Source of the DNA: Gammaproteobacteria bacterium
Lineage (GTDB): Bacteria > Pseudomonadota > Gammaproteobacteria > Pseudomonadales > Pseudohongiellaceae
Direction: 5' to 3'
Assembly: GCA_030831165.1 (NCBI GenBank)
Contig: JAURLP010000024.1
Span: 1 to 64,000 of the forward strand
Length of the DNA stretch: 64,000 nucleotides
The first letter of the stretch is position 1. Every line of letters starts with the position of its first letter. Both the position numbers and the translations under genes were made by a program. Below are positions 7,489 through 17,350 of this stretch, piece after piece. The notes under the pieces are model-generated. The model saw only the letters and a list, made by a program, of their open reading frames with translations. It ran no database searches and was not told the origin of the DNA.

Positions 7489-10400
7489 ATGAATACTCTA
7501 ATAGATGCTGCGTTTTCTCGACCAAAAGTCGTAATTTTAATGTTACTGTCAATTCTGGTTGCAGGATTTTATGCCTATGTGACCATTCCTAAAGAATCTA
7601 CACCGGACGTTCCAATCCCCTTTGTGTATGTATCTATGGTGCATGAAGGGATCTCGCCTGAAGATGCAGAACGTTTACTGGTATTGCCTATGGAAAGAGA
7701 GCTGCAGTCTTTGGAAGGCTTAAACGAAATGACGGCGACTGCATCGGAGGGGCATGCATCAGTGACTCTGGAATTTGATGCTGGCTATGATATTGATAAA
7801 GCTATTGTGGATGTCCGCGAGCAGGTCGATAGAGCACGAGTCGAGCTTCCTCCTGAAACGCTGGAACCAACTGTAAATGAAATCAACCTTTCCGAATTTC
7901 CAGTACTATCGGTCTCTCTATCTGGCAGGGTATCCGAGCGCACATTAATTACCATTGCCCGTGATTTACAGGACAGGATTGAAGCCCTGCCAAATGTGCT
8001 TGAAGTGACTATCGGTGGTGACCGTGAAGAAATGCTGGAGGTTCTGATTGATCCTTCAGTGCTGGATGCCTATCAATTATCTTTTCAGGATATCACCAAT
8101 CTGGTTACTACCAATAATCAATTAATTGCTGCAGGGGCATTGGATACAGGTTCCGGACGCATGGTTATCAAGGTGCCAGGGGTTGTTTCGGAGCTGGATG
8201 ATATCATGACGATGCCGGTTAAAGTGCTGGATGATCGTGTAGTGACCTTCCAGGATCTGGCGACAGTAAGAAGAACCTACAAGGATCCGGAAAGTTTTGC
8301 CAGAATTGGCGGCGAAAATGCAGTGGTGCTGGAAATATCCAAACGTACCGGTTCTAATATTATTGAAACAATTGAAACAGTTCGCAGCTTGATCAATGAA
8401 GCCCAAACTGTATGGCCTAGCTCTATAAATGTAACCTATTTACTCGATGGTTCAGATCAGATTCGTACAATGCTGGGTGATCTGGAAAATAATGTTATCA
8501 CCGCAATTATTTTGGTGATGATAGTCATTGTTGCCGCTCTTGGCGTCAAACCGGCGCTTCTGGTTGGTTTATCTATCCCGGGTTCCTTTCTTGCTGGCAT
8601 ATTGATTATTTATGCGATGGGGCTAACCATGAACATGATCGTGCTGTTTGCATTGATCCTAGTGGTAGGAATGCTGGTAGATGGCGCGATTATCACCATA
8701 GAGTTAGCGGAAAGACTCATATCTGAGGGCTTACCTAAAAAAGAGGCTTTTTCACTGGCAGCAAAACGCATGTCATGGCCTATCATTGCTTCTACCGCCA
8801 CCACATTATGTGTGTTTTTTCCTTTGCTTTTCTGGCCAGGGATGGTGGGTGAATTTATGAAGTACTTACCCCTTACAGTTCTGTTTACCCTAACGGCCTC
8901 ACTATTTATGGCGCTGATTTTCATCCCGGTAGTCGGAGGGACTATTGGCCGTCGAGTAAGTGCTTCAACAGTTATTCAGACCAGGGAAGTTACGCACCAA
9001 AGTGCTAAAACTGCCAGTGGCTTGACCTTGAAATACCTAAAAGTGCTTTGGAAGTTGCTTAATCATCCTGGCAAGGTTCTTGCCTTTACTGTCTTTTTTC
9101 TTGTTGGTACTTATATCGTTTATGGGCGCTTGGGCGCTGGTGTTGAGTTTTTCCCCTATCAAGAGCCTGAATTTATTCAGGTGAAGGTGCATGCGAGAGG
9201 CGATTTATCGATTTATGAAAAAGATCAAATTATGAAGGATGTGGAAAATCGTTTGCTGAGTATGGATTATCTGGATGCAGTCTACACCAGAACGTCGAAT
9301 GGTGGAGGTCAGGGTCAAGGTGGTGCTACTACAGAGGATACTATTGGAAACGTACAACTAGATTTTGTTGACTGGGATTTGCGCCCTACTGCTATTGAGT
9401 TGCAACAAGTCGTACGCCGTCGACTTGCAGATATCCCTGGTATTCAAATTGAAATTGCCGAGCAGGAGCAAGGACCAGCTTCAGGTAAGGCGATAGGCCT
9501 TGAAGTGAGCTCCACAAATCCGGCTAAACTTAATAATGCCGTAGCCACCATACTGGACGCGATGGATGAAGTGGGTGGTTTTATTAACGTGGAAGATAAC
9601 CGAACTTTACCAGGCATTGAGTGGGAGTTACTGGTAGACCGAGAGGAAGCCGCGAGATATGGCGCAAATATTTCCAGTCTTGGCAGTGCAGTACAATTAG
9701 TGACCAACGGCCTTAAATTATCGGAATACCAACCTGATGATGCTGATGAAGAACTTGATATTCGACTACGTTTTACCGATGTAAACCGCAATATGGAGCA
9801 GCTTAATCAACTTACTATCCCAACAATGAATGGCTTGATTCCCATCAGTAACTTTTTGAAATTTGAGACGTCTCAAAAAACCGGCATTATTAACCGTGTT
9901 GATGGTTCACGAACCATGACAATTCAGGCTGATGTACAAGATGGCCTGTTAGCTGCAACACAAACCAACTTATTGAGAGAGCGTTTGCTACAATTGCCTG
10001 CCGATCCCGAAATAACAGTTAAGTTTGGTGGAGAAGATGAAGATCAGGCAGAAGCTGGTGCTTTTTTGGGAAAAGCCTTCTTGGTTTCCATTGTTTTCAT
10101 GCTAATCATACTGTTGACGCAGTTTAATAATTTTTATCAATCTTTCCTTATCATTTCGGCAGTAATCTTTTCAACTGCTGGTGTGATGATATTCCTGCTT
10201 ATCACTGGGCAGCCCTTTGGTATTGTGATGTGTGGGGTTGGAGTGATTGCTCTGGCAGGTATTGTGGTCAACAACAACATTGTGTTGATCGATACCTATA
10301 ACGAAATAAGAAGAGATACTAATTTCTCTATCAAAAGAGCGGTTATAGAAACTGCAGCACAGCGTATTCGTCCAGTATTATTAACATCAACAACCACGAT

Positions 10401-10653
10401 ACTGGGCCTAGTGCCAATGGTTTTTGCGGTAAGTATCGATATCATTAAGCAGGATATAGTTGTTGGTGGACCATCCACACAAATGTGGGTTCAGCTTTCA
10501 ACAGCAATAGCGGGAGGATTATTGTTAGCGACCTTGCTTACCTTGGTCTTTACGCCATGTATGTTGGTCTTGGGTGGCAAACTGTTTGAATCAAAAAAAG
10601 CTGTCAAAGCAAGTCCTAAGCCTGCTATTGGCAATCTGGAACCAGTACAATAA
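7489..10653 (+). CDS. RND efflux pump inner-membrane permease
   Basis: A 1054-residue proton-driven RND transporter with the usual two repeats: TM1 at about 12-30 and two large periplasmic loops, with TM2-6 from about 335 and TM8-12 from about 870. Marker segments include the first loop entry IPKESTPDVPIP and TM4 GMLVDGAIITIE. TM4 carries one aspartate where AcrB-type pumps have two adjacent ones. TM10 reads GIVVNNNIVLID, without the AcrB lysine. Many RND branches share that pattern, so it does not imply inactivity. Substrate cannot be read from the sequence. The gene follows the adaptor by 50 bp in a padR-adaptor-pump operon. Confidence 0.9.
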   Translation: MNTLIDAAFSRPKVVILMLLSILVAGFYAYVTIPKESTPDVPIPFVYVSMVHEGISPEDAERLLVLPMERELQSLEGLNEMTATASEGHASVTLEFDAGYDIDKAIVDVREQVDRARVELPPETLEPTVNEINLSEFPVLSVSLSGRVSERTLITIARDLQDRIEALPNVLEVTIGGDREEMLEVLIDPSVLDAYQLSFQDITNLVTTNNQLIAAGALDTGSGRMVIKVPGVVSELDDIMTMPVKVLDDRVVTFQDLATVRRTYKDPESFARIGGENAVVLEISKRTGSNIIETIETVRSLINEAQTVWPSSINVTYLLDGSDQIRTMLGDLENNVITAIILVMIVIVAALGVKPALLVGLSIPGSFLAGILIIYAMGLTMNMIVLFALILVVGMLVDGAIITIELAERLISEGLPKKEAFSLAAKRMSWPIIASTATTLCVFFPLLFWPGMVGEFMKYLPLTVLFTLTASLFMALIFIPVVGGTIGRRVSASTVIQTREVTHQSAKTASGLTLKYLKVLWKLLNHPGKVLAFTVFFLVGTYIVYGRLGAGVEFFPYQEPEFIQVKVHARGDLSIYEKDQIMKDVENRLLSMDYLDAVYTRTSNGGGQGQGGATTEDTIGNVQLDFVDWDLRPTAIELQQVVRRRLADIPGIQIEIAEQEQGPASGKAIGLEVSSTNPAKLNNAVATILDAMDEVGGFINVEDNRTLPGIEWELLVDREEAARYGANISSLGSAVQLVTNGLKLSEYQPDDADEELDIRLRFTDVNRNMEQLNQLTIPTMNGLIPISNFLKFETSQKTGIINRVDGSRTMTIQADVQDGLLAATQTNLLRERLLQLPADPEITVKFGGEDEDQAEAGAFLGKAFLVSIVFMLIILLTQFNNFYQSFLIISAVIFSTAGVMIFLLITGQPFGIVMCGVGVIALAGIVVNNNIVLIDTYNEIRRDTNFSIKRAVIETAAQRIRPVLLTSTTTILGLVPMVFAVSIDIIKQDIVVGGPSTQMWVQLSTAIAGGLLLATLLTLVFTPCMLVLGGKLFESKKAVKASPKPAIGNLEPVQ

Positions 10654-10679
10654 AGCAATATACCCCGAGCTAAACCTCA

Positions 10680-10706
10680 CTAAGGCCCTTTTAAAAAAGG
10701 CCTTAG
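10680..10706 (+). terminator. Possible terminator of the RND operon
   Basis: CTAAGGCC and GGCCTTAG form a perfect 8-bp stem around an A/T loop, 27 bp after the pump stop. Only a short T-rich stretch follows, so termination may be partial. Confidence 0.5.
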
Positions 10707-10923
10707 CTTTATTGGCTATGAAATTATTTGGCCTATCCCGACAGAGTAAACCTGCCTAGTTTGGCATCATCATTTATAATTCTTGTGACTCAATAGCATT
10801 GCTTTATTACGCTAGGCCAAGCCATGTTAGAATGGCCTGATGAATTTCACCTTTCCCAAATTTACTAAATACTTTACTGTGCTAAAAATTAAATTAATAC
10901 TATTAGTTAAGAGGTAGTTCCTT

Positions 10924-12450
10924 ATGACGCTGATTCGCCAGCAAGATGTCATCCAGAGTGTCGCTGACGCTTTACAATACATTTCTTATTATCATCCCCT
11001 GGATTACATTCAGGCTGTGCATCGAGCTTATGAGCGTGAAGAATCGCCGGCGGCCAAAGATGCGATGGCCCAAATTTTGACCAACTCGAGAATGTGCGCT
11101 GAAGGCAAGAGACCTATTTGTCAGGATACGGGCATAGTGGCAATTTTTGTCTATGTTGGTATGGATGTGCAGTGGGAAGCTGGTATGGGATTAGAGGACA
11201 TGATTAACGAAGGTGTTCGCCGAGCCTATACTCATCCTGATAATGTATTGCGAGCATCCATAGTTAGTGACCCGGCAGGTGCGCGCATAAATACTAAGGA
11301 CAATACCCCGGCAAATATACATTACAAGATAGTGCCAGGCGATAAGGTTGAATTTAAACTCGCGGCCAAAGGGGGCGGGTCAGAGAATAAATCTAAACTG
11401 GTCATGCTTAACCCAAGTGACAGTATTGTCGACTGGGTATTGAAAACCGTGCCGACCATGGGCGGTGGCTGGTGTCCTCCTGGAATGCTAGGTATCGGTA
11501 TCGGCGGTACAGCCGAAAAGGCAGTAGTCATGGCTAAAGAAGTCTTGATGGATCATGTTGATATTGATGAACTTCGTGCGCGTGGACCAAAAAATACCAT
11601 TGAAGAGTTGCGTTTGGAGTTAATGGAAAAAGTAAACAACCTGGGTATTGGCGCTCAGGGCATAGGGGGGTTGACCACTGTCGTTGATGTAAAGATTAAA
11701 GAGTTCCCAACTCACGCAGCCTCTAAACCGGTCGCCATGATTCCCAACTGTGCAGCAACCAGACATATTCACTTCACTCTAGATGGTTCCGGGCCAGCGG
11801 AACTGGTTCCGCCTAAACTGGAAGATTGGCCTCAAGTGACCTGGCATGCATCTGCAAACGCTAAACGGGTCAATTTACAAAGAGTCACACGTGAAGATAT
11901 TGCTGAATGGAAACCAGGAGATACCTTGTTGCTGTCAGGAAAGATGCTAACAGGTCGTGACGCGGCCCATAAACGTTTGATTGAGCTATATCAGAAAGGC
12001 GAGGCCTTGCCAGAAGGGGTAGATCTTAAAGATAAGTTTATTTATTACGTGGGACCGGTTGATCCCGTCAGAGATGAGGTAGTAGGCCCCGCGGGACCAA
12101 CCACAGCGACTAGAATGGATAAATTTACAGATGCCTTATTAGAAAACTCAGATTTAATGGGTATGATTGGTAAAGCTGAAAGAGGTCCTGCGGGGCTGGA
12201 AGCGATAAAAAAACACAAATCTGTATATCTAATGGCAGTTGGCGGTGCAGCCTATTTGGTGTCTAAAGCCATTCGTAAATCACGAATAGTGGCATTCGAA
12301 GACTTGGGGATGGAAGCCATTCATGAATTTGAAGTCGAAGACATGCCGGTTACGGTAGCTGTTGATACCCATGGTACTTCCGTTCACCAAACCGGCCCGG
12401 CCGAATGGTTTAAAAAAATCAATAAGGCAGAGCCAGTGGAAGTGATTTAA
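10924..12450 (+). CDS. fumA: Fumarate hydratase, class I (iron-sulfur)
   Basis: A 508-residue class I fumarase, which interconverts fumarate and malate in the citric acid cycle using an oxygen-sensitive [4Fe-4S] cluster. The N-terminal catalytic domain includes RMCAEGKRPICQDTG, GGGSENKSKL, the glycine-rich PPGMLGIGIGG and IPNCAATRH, whose cysteines are candidate cluster ligands. The C-terminal fumarase domain follows from about 330 (GKMLTGRDAAHKR, GPAGPTTATRMD, HGTSVHQTGP). Length is as expected (about 500-550). It stands alone on this strand, with its own terminator and an upstream GAGG ribosome site. fumA is used as a class label; the fumA/fumB distinction of E. coli does not apply. Confidence 0.93.
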   Translation: MTLIRQQDVIQSVADALQYISYYHPLDYIQAVHRAYEREESPAAKDAMAQILTNSRMCAEGKRPICQDTGIVAIFVYVGMDVQWEAGMGLEDMINEGVRRAYTHPDNVLRASIVSDPAGARINTKDNTPANIHYKIVPGDKVEFKLAAKGGGSENKSKLVMLNPSDSIVDWVLKTVPTMGGGWCPPGMLGIGIGGTAEKAVVMAKEVLMDHVDIDELRARGPKNTIEELRLELMEKVNNLGIGAQGIGGLTTVVDVKIKEFPTHAASKPVAMIPNCAATRHIHFTLDGSGPAELVPPKLEDWPQVTWHASANAKRVNLQRVTREDIAEWKPGDTLLLSGKMLTGRDAAHKRLIELYQKGEALPEGVDLKDKFIYYVGPVDPVRDEVVGPAGPTTATRMDKFTDALLENSDLMGMIGKAERGPAGLEAIKKHKSVYLMAVGGAAYLVSKAIRKSRIVAFEDLGMEAIHEFEVEDMPVTVAVDTHGTSVHQTGPAEWFKKINKAEPVEVI

Positions 12451-12457
12451 AAACTTT

Positions 12458-12492
12458 ACTGCTGATAAAAACCTATGGGATTTATCAGCAGT
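12458..12492 (+). terminator. Rho-independent terminator of fumarase gene
   Basis: ACTGCTGATAAA pairs perfectly with TTTATCAGCAGT (12 bp) around an 11-base loop, followed by ATTATTTTCTTT. It lies directly after the fumarase stop codon. Confidence 0.8.
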
Positions 12493-12573
12493 ATTATTTT
12501 CTTTGGAGCTATAAATTCAATGAAAAAATGGGGCAGTAGTTATTTGATTGAGTGAGGCTCTGAGTTCGCAAAG

Positions 12574-13164
12574 TTAGCCCCAGTTGCCCATAAAGAAATT
12601 ATCTTTTAAAGCATTCCTTTTTCTTGGGGCCAGTTCTCTTTCTTTTACAGCGTCGGGAACATTCTTCTCGGCGACCTGATGGCCAATGGCTATTACCGTA
12701 ATGGGTTTATAGCGCTCAGGAATATTGAACTTCTCACTTATCATTTCTGCAGAAAAACCTGCCATCTGATGGCTGGTTAAACCCAGATCAGCAGCTTGTA
12801 AGCACATTGAAACTGAAGCTGCTCCGGTGTCATATGCAGCCCATGGATTAGGATTGTCATTCATAGAAAACAATGTGTCATTGCAGGCAGCTATTAAAAC
12901 CGGCACTTTTGCACACCAGCCTTGATTGCCTTCAGCCAGGCTGTCATATATTTTCTGCCAAGCCTCAGGGTTTTCTGTTTTGTTGCAAACAATGAAACGC
13001 CAGGGCTGATCCCCAAAACAAGAAGGAGCCCAGCGACCGGCTTCCATGATAGCCATTAATTGTTGCTGGCTAACGGGCTTTTCGGCATCAAAAGCAACAC
13101 TGCTCCATCGTGAAGCGATAACATCATTAATCGGTTCAGCAATGTCGATTTTCTTTTTAATCAT
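12574..13164 (-). CDS. Nitroreductase-family FMN oxidoreductase
   Basis: A 196-residue flavoprotein of the NADH oxidase/nitroreductase fold. RWSSVAFD near the start and the segment AGRWAPSCFGDQPWRFIV carry the FMN phosphate and ring contacts. GLTSHQMAGFS and ITVIAIGHQV form the usual second half. Length suits the short, single-domain group. The natural substrate is unknown; such enzymes reduce nitro, quinone or enal compounds with NAD(P)H in the cytoplasm. It lies 44 bp downstream of the fabY stop on the same strand, so co-transcription is possible. Confidence 0.82.
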   Translation of the reverse strand: MIKKKIDIAEPINDVIASRWSSVAFDAEKPVSQQQLMAIMEAGRWAPSCFGDQPWRFIVCNKTENPEAWQKIYDSLAEGNQGWCAKVPVLIAACNDTLFSMNDNPNPWAAYDTGAASVSMCLQAADLGLTSHQMAGFSAEMISEKFNIPERYKPITVIAIGHQVAEKNVPDAVKERELAPRKRNALKDNFFMGNWG

Positions 13165-13208
13165 GATTCTTCCTTTTAATTAAATAAATAGTTTTATTTG
13201 AGTAAACC

Positions 13209-15125
13209 CTAGTCACACATATCCTGATAAGGATTTGAAAGCTGAAGGTTAATATTTAATTTTTGACCAGTAACTTTTATATTATTTCCTTCAAATTTCA
13301 CATCATCTCCTGTGCAGACATTATGATCAAATTTGTATATTGGAGTGATTGCCTGTGAATTGCTTTTTTTCTCATAAGCCGCACTGGCTTCAATAATAAG
13401 TTCGTTTTTTGTTTGGTAGGCTGCAAAAGCCTTTGCGCCATGTTTACGTGCCAACATTTTTTTTGTGATTGTTGGGGATAAAACTGAAGCGGTTGCATTA
13501 TTTCCACCAAACCCTTTTGCGTTAAGTATGACCGCGTCAATAGAGGTCGTTTCAACTTGCCTATGAGCGAGTAAAAAATCAAGATGTTGTTTATGCACAT
13601 CATCAGCAATTGTTTGACTGCTTAAAATGCCGGGTATGAGGCCATATTTCCAGACGCCAAGGCTGCTGGTGAGCTGGTCCGCGCCGGCGCTGGCAATTGA
13701 GTGCCCTATATAGGATTTAACTGCAGTGACTGGCCAGTTTTCAATACCAAAATGAGCAGCCACGTCATTCAGTATAGCTGACTCAGTTACCCGATTTTGC
13801 GGGGTTCCGGTGCCGTGTGCTTGCACAAAGGTTTTGTGGCGTAAAGCCTCCTCTCCCAGGACGGCTTTAGTTGCTGCCGCTGCTTTAGCAACGGTTAGAT
13901 AATTGCCAATTCCAGGACTGGCGATAGATTTCTTATGGCCATCAGCATTGACGAAAACATCATTAACAGCTCCATGAATATTGGCTCCCAGTTCCAGTGC
14001 TAAAGCATCGTCAAAAAGTACGATAAATTGCGCAGATTCTGCCAGGGTAAAGCCTACATTCTCAGCGAAGGGCCGGCAGGCTCGGCGATGATTTGGGGTC
14101 GACAGTTTGTCCAGAGCACTTAGCTTTTCATCATCTGCAAGAGCACCCATAGCGCTGTAGCCTTCAAATATTTCCGGGACTAATGGCGCTTCACTATTGC
14201 CGACAATTGCAACACGATGAGTGCCGCTTTGGATATCCAGAATAGCCTGATTGAGATTGTAAAGGAATGTCGCACATGCGCCGAGGTTGCATCCGGTTTT
14301 ACCTATGTTTCCCAGCATATAGGCATTTATAAAATCTGCAGGCATTTCTGCAAACCCAAGGGGTAATTGTTTGGAGGTGACGCGTTTACCCAATAAACGG
14401 GCTTGTAACATTCCTGCATTACCATTGTAGTCTAGTTGGCTCATGCCAGAGCCGGCATAAACGGCAATTTGATCGGGATTTACATGAGACGTGATAGTTT
14501 CCCAATCGATACCCATGGAAAGGATGGCATCAGATGCGCCATATACTGTCATCTGCAAACTACGGGGATGATTACGAGAAGGGTAGAGTTCTGCCGGGTT
14601 AAATCCAGTGGGCAACTGACCGGCACTATTAACCGAACCTTTATAGCTATCGGGCAACATGGCTTCGAGATTTCCGGTTACTTCAATTTTACTTAATTTT
14701 TCATTTAAAGGAGTTACCTGCCAGTTGCCAGGAATGTTTTCAGGTAATTTACGAGTAGCTAAAGTAAAGCTTAATGTTTCACCTTCAATAGGTGATAAAA
14801 CAGCATGGTTGGTCTGGAAAAGTTTTGAATTATCGAAAAGGTTATTTTCAAGTTTTCGAATGAGAGTGCTACTAAGAATTAATTCACGGTGAAAAGTTAA
14901 AAACTCACCTAATTCAATGGCATTGCCTTGTGCGTCCAGCCATTTGTCACCAGTGCCATCAGTCTTCTTGATAAGGCCCATCAAAACGGCAAGGTTAACC
15001 AGAGTTTCATCGCCGTCTTGCTGGTTAAGATTCTCTATGACCAGGCGACGATAAGCATAGTGATTTGACGCTCTGCCTGCAGAATTAATACCGCCGAAAC
15101 CGACGATGACTGGTAAATGTGACAT
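13209..15125 (-). CDS. fabY: Beta-ketoacyl-ACP synthase FabY
   Basis: This 638-residue condensing enzyme matches the unusually long FabY type known from Pseudomonas aeruginosa, about 200 residues longer than FabB or FabF. Opening MSHLPVIVGFGGINSAGR is typical of the group. The thiolase-fold catalytic triad is visible: Cys284 in GACATFLYN, His437 in AHGTGTP and His475 in YIGHSIASAG. The glycine-rich KGFGGNNA lies near the end. In P. aeruginosa FabY starts fatty-acid synthesis by condensing acetyl-CoA with malonyl-ACP, a job done by FabH elsewhere. Initiation of fatty-acid synthesis is the inferred role here. Confidence 0.9.
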   Translation of the reverse strand: MSHLPVIVGFGGINSAGRASNHYAYRRLVIENLNQQDGDETLVNLAVLMGLIKKTDGTGDKWLDAQGNAIELGEFLTFHRELILSSTLIRKLENNLFDNSKLFQTNHAVLSPIEGETLSFTLATRKLPENIPGNWQVTPLNEKLSKIEVTGNLEAMLPDSYKGSVNSAGQLPTGFNPAELYPSRNHPRSLQMTVYGASDAILSMGIDWETITSHVNPDQIAVYAGSGMSQLDYNGNAGMLQARLLGKRVTSKQLPLGFAEMPADFINAYMLGNIGKTGCNLGACATFLYNLNQAILDIQSGTHRVAIVGNSEAPLVPEIFEGYSAMGALADDEKLSALDKLSTPNHRRACRPFAENVGFTLAESAQFIVLFDDALALELGANIHGAVNDVFVNADGHKKSIASPGIGNYLTVAKAAAATKAVLGEEALRHKTFVQAHGTGTPQNRVTESAILNDVAAHFGIENWPVTAVKSYIGHSIASAGADQLTSSLGVWKYGLIPGILSSQTIADDVHKQHLDFLLAHRQVETTSIDAVILNAKGFGGNNATASVLSPTITKKMLARKHGAKAFAAYQTKNELIIEASAAYEKKSNSQAITPIYKFDHNVCTGDDVKFEGNNIKVTGQKLNINLQLSNPYQDMCD

Positions 15126-15277
15126 TTAATCCCTTTTTATCAAGAAGCCTTAATTTCAATGACTTACAGTGTGATCATAAGGGTTTTAGGATATTATGGT
15201 TTTTATAAAATAGCCACTTAACATTATTATTTAGCCAAATTATGGAGAAGTATTAAATTTCTAAAAGGGTAATAAAA

Positions 15278-16096
15278 TTAAGACCTTTGAATTGAAATGC
15301 TTCCATCCTTAAAGGTGATTTTATTCATGCACTGATCATCTTGATTAATCGCCAAGATATTCATGCCCAAGTGTATATATTTGTAATCAAAGCTCTCCAG
15401 TAAACTTATTAGATTCTGTTTATTCGACTTAATTATCTCTATAAACAAGATTGGCTTATGCGTGCCTATTAATAGTTTTGTTCCATTCAAAACCTCTACT
15501 TCCATTCCTTCAACATCTATTTTAATCAAGTCCACACGGGCAAGGTTTAGAGAATCAAGCGTAATTAAATCAATTTCTTTATTTGCATTCAGGTAATCGA
15601 TATCTTGTCCTATATATTCATTGTTTTCTCTTTTTTTGAGTTCGAAACTACCAAATGAGGCAGGTTTTAAATAGTCAGGCTCAGGGATAGTGATTTTCCC
15701 ATTGGCAGATCCCAATGCAAGATGCTTAGCACTGGCGTTGAAGCAATTATTAAGAATAATATTTCCAGCCAGCGCATAGAAGATTTTTTCTTGAGCTTCA
15801 TAGGCATGAACCTCCCCCCAACCGGTCATCAGATTAGCCCATTCAATCGTATGGACTCCGATATTCGCACCACAATCCAAAGCAACAACGCCGTCTCCAT
15901 AAGTCGCATGTCTGAGTTTTAGCAATTCTAGAATTAGTTGCACGTCATTAAGGTCATAACAGGAACGGCTCATGAGTTGATAACCAACACCGTAGGCCCT
16001 ATTGTCAGCTGTCTTATGATAATCATTCCTATTAACAATCATGGTGCCATGTTGAGTTGACATTAAAACGAATGGTGCTGGTTTTGGAGTTGCCAT
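15278..16096 (-). CDS. FkbM-family SAM-dependent methyltransferase
   Basis: A 272-residue soluble protein. The SAM-binding motif is VVALDCGANIGVHTIEWA (about 70-87), and the FkbM signature DLIKIDVEGMEVEVLNG near 188-204 is followed by PILFIEI. Members methylate hydroxyl groups on sugars, lipids or polyketides. The acceptor cannot be deduced and no polysaccharide or secondary-metabolite genes flank it. It has an upstream 150-bp gap from fabY and a divergent neighbour (the VanY-like gene), so it is probably transcribed alone. Confidence 0.82.
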   Translation of the reverse strand: MATPKPAPFVLMSTQHGTMIVNRNDYHKTADNRAYGVGYQLMSRSCYDLNDVQLILELLKLRHATYGDGVVALDCGANIGVHTIEWANLMTGWGEVHAYEAQEKIFYALAGNIILNNCFNASAKHLALGSANGKITIPEPDYLKPASFGSFELKKRENNEYIGQDIDYLNANKEIDLITLDSLNLARVDLIKIDVEGMEVEVLNGTKLLIGTHKPILFIEIIKSNKQNLISLLESFDYKYIHLGMNILAINQDDQCMNKITFKDGSISIQRS

Positions 16097-16240
16097 CTAT
16101 TTCCCTGAGTATTCTACGAATATGAATATATAGTTTATAAATAAGTTATTGGTTTCGATTAAAATTTACATGCTATGCTTATAGTACATATAGTTAGCCT
16201 ATAAAGATAAAAAGACTAAAGCAATCATTGGGAAAAATTT

Positions 16241-16771
16241 GTGTCTAATGCATACAAAGATGCGATCGTTCAAATTCATCAAGAATTAGGTATTCCAGAA
16301 AGTTACGCTCTAGATCGGAAGCTTCCGCTACAATTTGAATGTACAGAGCTTAGCCACGCAGGGCTGGATATTTTTGATAGGGAAGTCTCCATGCACGAGA
16401 AAGCGCTTTCTGCGTGGGAGAAGATGAAATCAACAGCTTTAGCAGATGGCATAGAATTACAATTGGTATCAGCCTATCGAAGTGTTGAATATCAAAAGAA
16501 TTTATTTTTAAAAAAAATAAATGCAGGCATAAGTATTAGCGACATTCTTCAAGTCAATGCTGCGCCTGGCTATAGCGAGCACCACACTGGTCTGGCATTA
16601 GACTTAACTTGCCCTGATGCTGAATGCCTGGAAGAAGGCTTTGAAGAAACACCTGCTTTTGCCTGGTTGAAACGACATGCTGCGGATCATGCATTTAGAA
16701 TGTCTTATCCAAGAGATAATGACCACGGTTTACTTTATGAGCCTTGGCATTGGTGCCATATTGAAAAATAA
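16241..16771 (+). CDS. VanY-type D-Ala-D-Ala carboxypeptidase (M15B)
   Basis: A 176-residue zinc peptidase of family M15. It carries the SAYRS segment (78-82), the zinc motif S-x-H-x-x-G-x-A-x-D (Ser112, His114, Asp121) and E-x-x-H (Glu167, His170) at the C terminus. Such enzymes trim the terminal D-alanine from peptidoglycan stem peptides or muropeptides. No signal peptide or membrane anchor is visible, so a cytoplasmic role on recycled peptides is possible. The start used is GTG 16241; no in-frame ATG precedes the conserved region. The ribosome site is weak (GGGA). Confidence 0.85.
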   Translation: MSNAYKDAIVQIHQELGIPESYALDRKLPLQFECTELSHAGLDIFDREVSMHEKALSAWEKMKSTALADGIELQLVSAYRSVEYQKNLFLKKINAGISISDILQVNAAPGYSEHHTGLALDLTCPDAECLEEGFEETPAFAWLKRHAADHAFRMSYPRDNDHGLLYEPWHWCHIEK

Positions 16772-16963
16772 GCTATTTAAATCATATAGTTAAGATTGGT
16801 ATTTATTCCTGATCAAAAAAGACTGCAAATTTCTTTGACAGATTTATTCAGAAGAGTAATATCGTTTATAGTTCTTTTTCATTTCTCAAAGGAGTTTCTA
16901 CAAGTTATAACCTTTTCCTCTTAAGTTTAAACCCTTAATTAGTAACAAAGGAGTCTTATAATT

Positions 16964-17350
16964 ATGGTAAGTGATACTAAAGTTGTATTTCGAGGTATAG
17001 ATCATTCCCAAGCTGTTGCGGAAGCAGTTCAAAAAAGGCTAGAGAAGTTAGAACGTTTCACCGATGAAATTCAAAGTTTACGAGTCACCCTTGAATCCCC
17101 TCATAATCATCATCACAAAGGTAAAGTTTTTCACGTAGGTGTTGAAGCCGTCATACCCAATCACGACATCCTGGTTAACAATGATCAACATGATAAACAT
17201 GAGCATGAAGATATCTATATAGCGATTCGTGATGCTTTTAATGCCCTGGAACGCCAAATTAAAGGTATTTATGAAAAGAAAAGGCACCAGGATCGTGCCA
17301 TGTCAAAACCGCTGGAAACGATGGTTGTTTCGGAAGAGCCTGAATTATAA
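16964..17350 (+). CDS. Ribosome hibernation factor, HPF/RaiA family
   Basis: A 128-residue protein with the S30AE fold: an opening strand KVVFRGIDHSQAVAEAVQKR, the LRVTLESP strand and the helix IYIAIRDAFNALERQIKGIYEKK. It binds the small ribosomal subunit and holds ribosomes inactive in starved cells. It is longer than E. coli HPF (95) and lacks the separate dimerisation domain of long HPFs. The extra length is a histidine-rich insert (NHHHKG, NDQHDKHEHED) and an acidic tail. The ribosome site is AAAGGAG. The gene ends convergently, overlapping the glxA-like regulator by 6 bp. Confidence 0.82.
   Translation: MVSDTKVVFRGIDHSQAVAEAVQKRLEKLERFTDEIQSLRVTLESPHNHHHKGKVFHVGVEAVIPNHDILVNNDQHDKHEHEDIYIAIRDAFNALERQIKGIYEKKRHQDRAMSKPLETMVVSEEPEL

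Noticed and set aside
13298-13609. 103-codon ORF within fabY
   Set aside because: It is an out-of-frame shadow inside a complete, conserved FabY gene.
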